A stretch of DNA of 7,110 bases from Gammaproteobacteria bacterium (GTDB taxonomy: Bacteria > Pseudomonadota > Gammaproteobacteria > Chromatiales > Chromatiaceae). Location of the stretch: positions 1-7,110 of the forward strand of contig JAHDCB010000085.1 in the NCBI GenBank assembly GCA_020630035.1, read 5' to 3'. Shown in pieces: positions 5,796 through 7,110 of the stretch (position 1 is the first letter of the stretch; every line of letters starts with the position of its first letter). The notes under the pieces are model-generated. The model saw nothing but the letters and a program-made list of their open reading frames with translations, was not told the origin of the DNA and ran no database searches. Both the position numbers and the translations under genes were made by a program.

Positions 5796-6024
5796 TACAA
5801 CCAAAATGAGTCGCAATACCCGGACACAGCTATTTTACACACAAAATAGAAGGCCAGGTCTTTATGCGATGTTTTTCTCAGAACACCACCCAACTGACCC
5901 AATTCCATGCTCATAATCGCCACATTAGCCGGCGCCGGATTTGCCGCAGCGGCCTGAAGAGAGTACCAGACTCACCAAAAGAAACAAACCGACACAACCC
6001 AGGAAAAATAAAAAGACTCAACCC
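5796..6024. other. Intergenic region between gltA and the peptide synthetase gene
   Basis: These 229 bases hold no supported gene. They contain the CTATTTT/AAAATAG inverted repeat and an A/C-rich, T-poor stretch (about 5968-6024) just before the synthetase start. A 16-codon open frame beginning at ATG 5907 is also present. I see no GC-rich terminator hairpin after gltA and no sequence resembling an iron-responsive Fur box. Confidence 0.6.
5830..5849. repeat. Inverted repeat CTATTTT-N6-AAAATAG
   Basis: Perfect 7-bp arms (5830-5836 and 5843-5849) flank ACACAC, 35 bases after the gltA stop. The stem is mostly A-T and no T-run follows, so it is a poor terminator. It could be a protein-binding site upstream of the synthetase gene or a weak 3' hairpin of the gltA message. 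Confidence 0.4.
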
Positions 6025-7110
6025 ATGAATAAAACCACGAACCCCACACGTTATCCCCTGACCAGCTCCCAACGCGAAATCTGGTTCGAACAACAAATGT
6101 ACCCGGCACTGCCGCTATACAACATCGGCGGTTATGTCAATTTACCCGGCACAATAGACCCGGTTTTATTTCAGCAGGCGGTGAATCTGCTGATCCGCAA
6201 ACACGACAACCTGCGTATCCAGTTGCTGACAGAAAGCGATGCAGACGGTGTGCCATATCAGCAGATTCTGGACATGCTGGAAGTCACGGTACCGGTACAG
6301 GATGTGTCGCAGGCATCTGATCCGGTCGCCGCAGCACAAGACTGGATGCAGGCCCAGTTTCGCGCACCGTTTGTTCTGACCGGACAACCGCTGTTCCGTT
6401 ACGACCTGGTCAAATTGGCAGATGATCATTATTACTGGCTGCTGCAATACCACCACCTGATCAATGATGGCTGGGGTGTGGCGCTACTGAATCGCTCCCT
6501 GGCAACGTTGTACAGTGCCCTAGTGGTTGGTCAGACACCAGACCTCAGTGCACCGGTCTATACCGACTGGATTGCGCAGGATCGTGCCTATGTCAGCTCT
6601 GCCACCTTCCGCAAAAACCGCGACTACTGGCTGCGCCAGTATTCCATTGCACCCGAACCTTTATTCAGTCCGCGTTATCGCAGCCAGTACACAGATGACG
6701 TCATCCGCAGTGATTGCATAACCCTGTCGCTGCCACGCGCGTTTTATCAGCAACTTGAACGATTTGCCGCACAACACCAGGTCAGTGTCTTCCATGTCCT
6801 GATCGGTGCTCTGTATGTGTATTTCACCCGCATCACACAACGGGAAGATTTTGCCATCGGACTACCGGTACTGAATCGGGCCAGAGCAACCTTCAAACAT
6901 ACCGCAGGCCTGTTCACCGGCATTAGCTCAGTCTGGTTACAAACACCACACACCAGTACCTTTGTTGAACTGGTACAACAGATCAATCGCAACCTGCAAA
7001 GCCATTACCGACATCAGCGCTTCCCGGTCAGTGAACTGAATCGTGCTGTGGGTATAGAACCCGGCCGCCATCAGTTATTTGATATCAACTTATCGTATGA
7101 AAACCATGAT
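6025..7110 (+). CDS. Nonribosomal peptide synthetase, N-terminal condensation domain (3' end cut by window edge)
   Basis: This is the start of a peptide synthetase-type protein. The condensation (C) domain joins an acyl or aminoacyl group held on one carrier protein to the amino acid on the next. The 362 visible residues contain the C-domain core motifs in order: C1 PLTSSQREIWFEQQ (11-24), C2-like IRKHDNLRIQL (57-67), C3 YHHLINDGWG (142-151) with the active-site HHxxxDG at 143-149, C4-like YTDWIAQDRAY (179-189), C5-like GLFTGISSVWL (295-305), C6-like HQRFPVSELNR (330-340) and C7-like GRHQLFDINLSYE (347-359). Almost the whole C domain is present. No adenylation or carrier domain is visible before the edge. 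The frame is open from 5929, but ATG 6025 is the only good start. The nearest Shine-Dalgarno-like AGGA (6001-6004) is 20 bases away, which is too far. A freestanding C-domain protein is possible but less likely. The product is unknown. Confidence 0.9.
   Translation, partial: MNKTTNPTRYPLTSSQREIWFEQQMYPALPLYNIGGYVNLPGTIDPVLFQQAVNLLIRKHDNLRIQLLTESDADGVPYQQILDMLEVTVPVQDVSQASDPVAAAQDWMQAQFRAPFVLTGQPLFRYDLVKLADDHYYWLLQYHHLINDGWGVALLNRSLATLYSALVVGQTPDLSAPVYTDWIAQDRAYVSSATFRKNRDYWLRQYSIAPEPLFSPRYRSQYTDDVIRSDCITLSLPRAFYQQLERFAAQHQVSVFHVLIGALYVYFTRITQREDFAIGLPVLNRARATFKHTAGLFTGISSVWLQTPHTSTFVELVQQINRNLQSHYRHQRFPVSELNRAVGIEPGRHQLFDINLSYENHD

Noticed and set aside
5796..6024. Fur box or other iron control suggesting a siderophore synthetase
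   Set aside because: I looked for a GATAATGATAATCATTATC-like sequence before the NRPS gene and found none, so a siderophore role is not supported by this window.
5929..6024. Longer N-terminus for the synthetase through the open frame upstream of ATG 6025
   Set aside because: The only possible earlier start is a TTG at 5941. The encoded stretch is rich in Arg, Lys, Gln and Pro with no similarity to C-domain N-termini, while the C1 motif begins properly about 11 residues after ATG 6025.
1..7110. CRISPR arrays, tRNA or rRNA genes, IS elements, prophage genes, toxin-antitoxin pairs
   Set aside because: No regularly spaced direct repeats, cloverleaf-like sequences, transposase-like frames or small gene pairs were found on either strand.

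Overview
The window reads as a stretch of a gammaproteobacterial chromosome, probably of a free-living (for example marine) species. The supporting evidence is a zinc-binding L31 protein, a hexameric-type citrate synthase close in sequence to E. coli GltA, a TRAP-type transporter, and the order rpmE then malic enzyme, which I recall from pseudomonads. No genus can be named from this sequence alone. No rRNA, tRNA, CRISPR array, insertion sequence or phage gene was seen.

Layout. Positions 1-1528 are minus strand: a TRAP transporter small permease (DctQ type) followed, with an ATGA overlap, by the large permease (DctM type), which runs off the left edge. A 120-bp divergent intergenic region (1529-1648) carries two short inverted repeats about three helical turns apart. 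It separates the TRAP genes from a plus-strand Ca2+/cation antiporter of the CaCA superfamily (1649-2689). A 167-bp gap with a perfect 14-bp palindrome and a possible promoter leads to rpmE (ribosomal protein L31, 2857-3060) and then maeB (malic enzyme without a PTA domain, 3120-4370). A strong intrinsic terminator (4377-4414) closes that unit. gltA (citrate synthase, 4503-5795) follows as its own unit. After a 229-bp gap comes the 5' end of a nonribosomal peptide synthetase-type gene (6025 to the right edge). It opens directly with a condensation domain carrying an intact HHxxxDG active site.

How the genes relate. The TRAP permeases import an unknown, probably organic-acid, substrate using a cation gradient. 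Malic enzyme makes pyruvate from malate, and citrate synthase feeds acetyl-CoA into the TCA cycle. The antiporter and L31 are housekeeping. These are ordinary core genes, and they are intact apart from the edge-truncated dctM. The accessory feature is the peptide synthetase entering at the right edge. Its adenylation domains, partner genes and product lie outside the window, so the sequence shows the start of a possible biosynthetic locus but not what it makes. I see no previously undescribed system wholly inside the window. The best leads are the NRPS edge and the unassigned inverted repeats in the intergenic regions.
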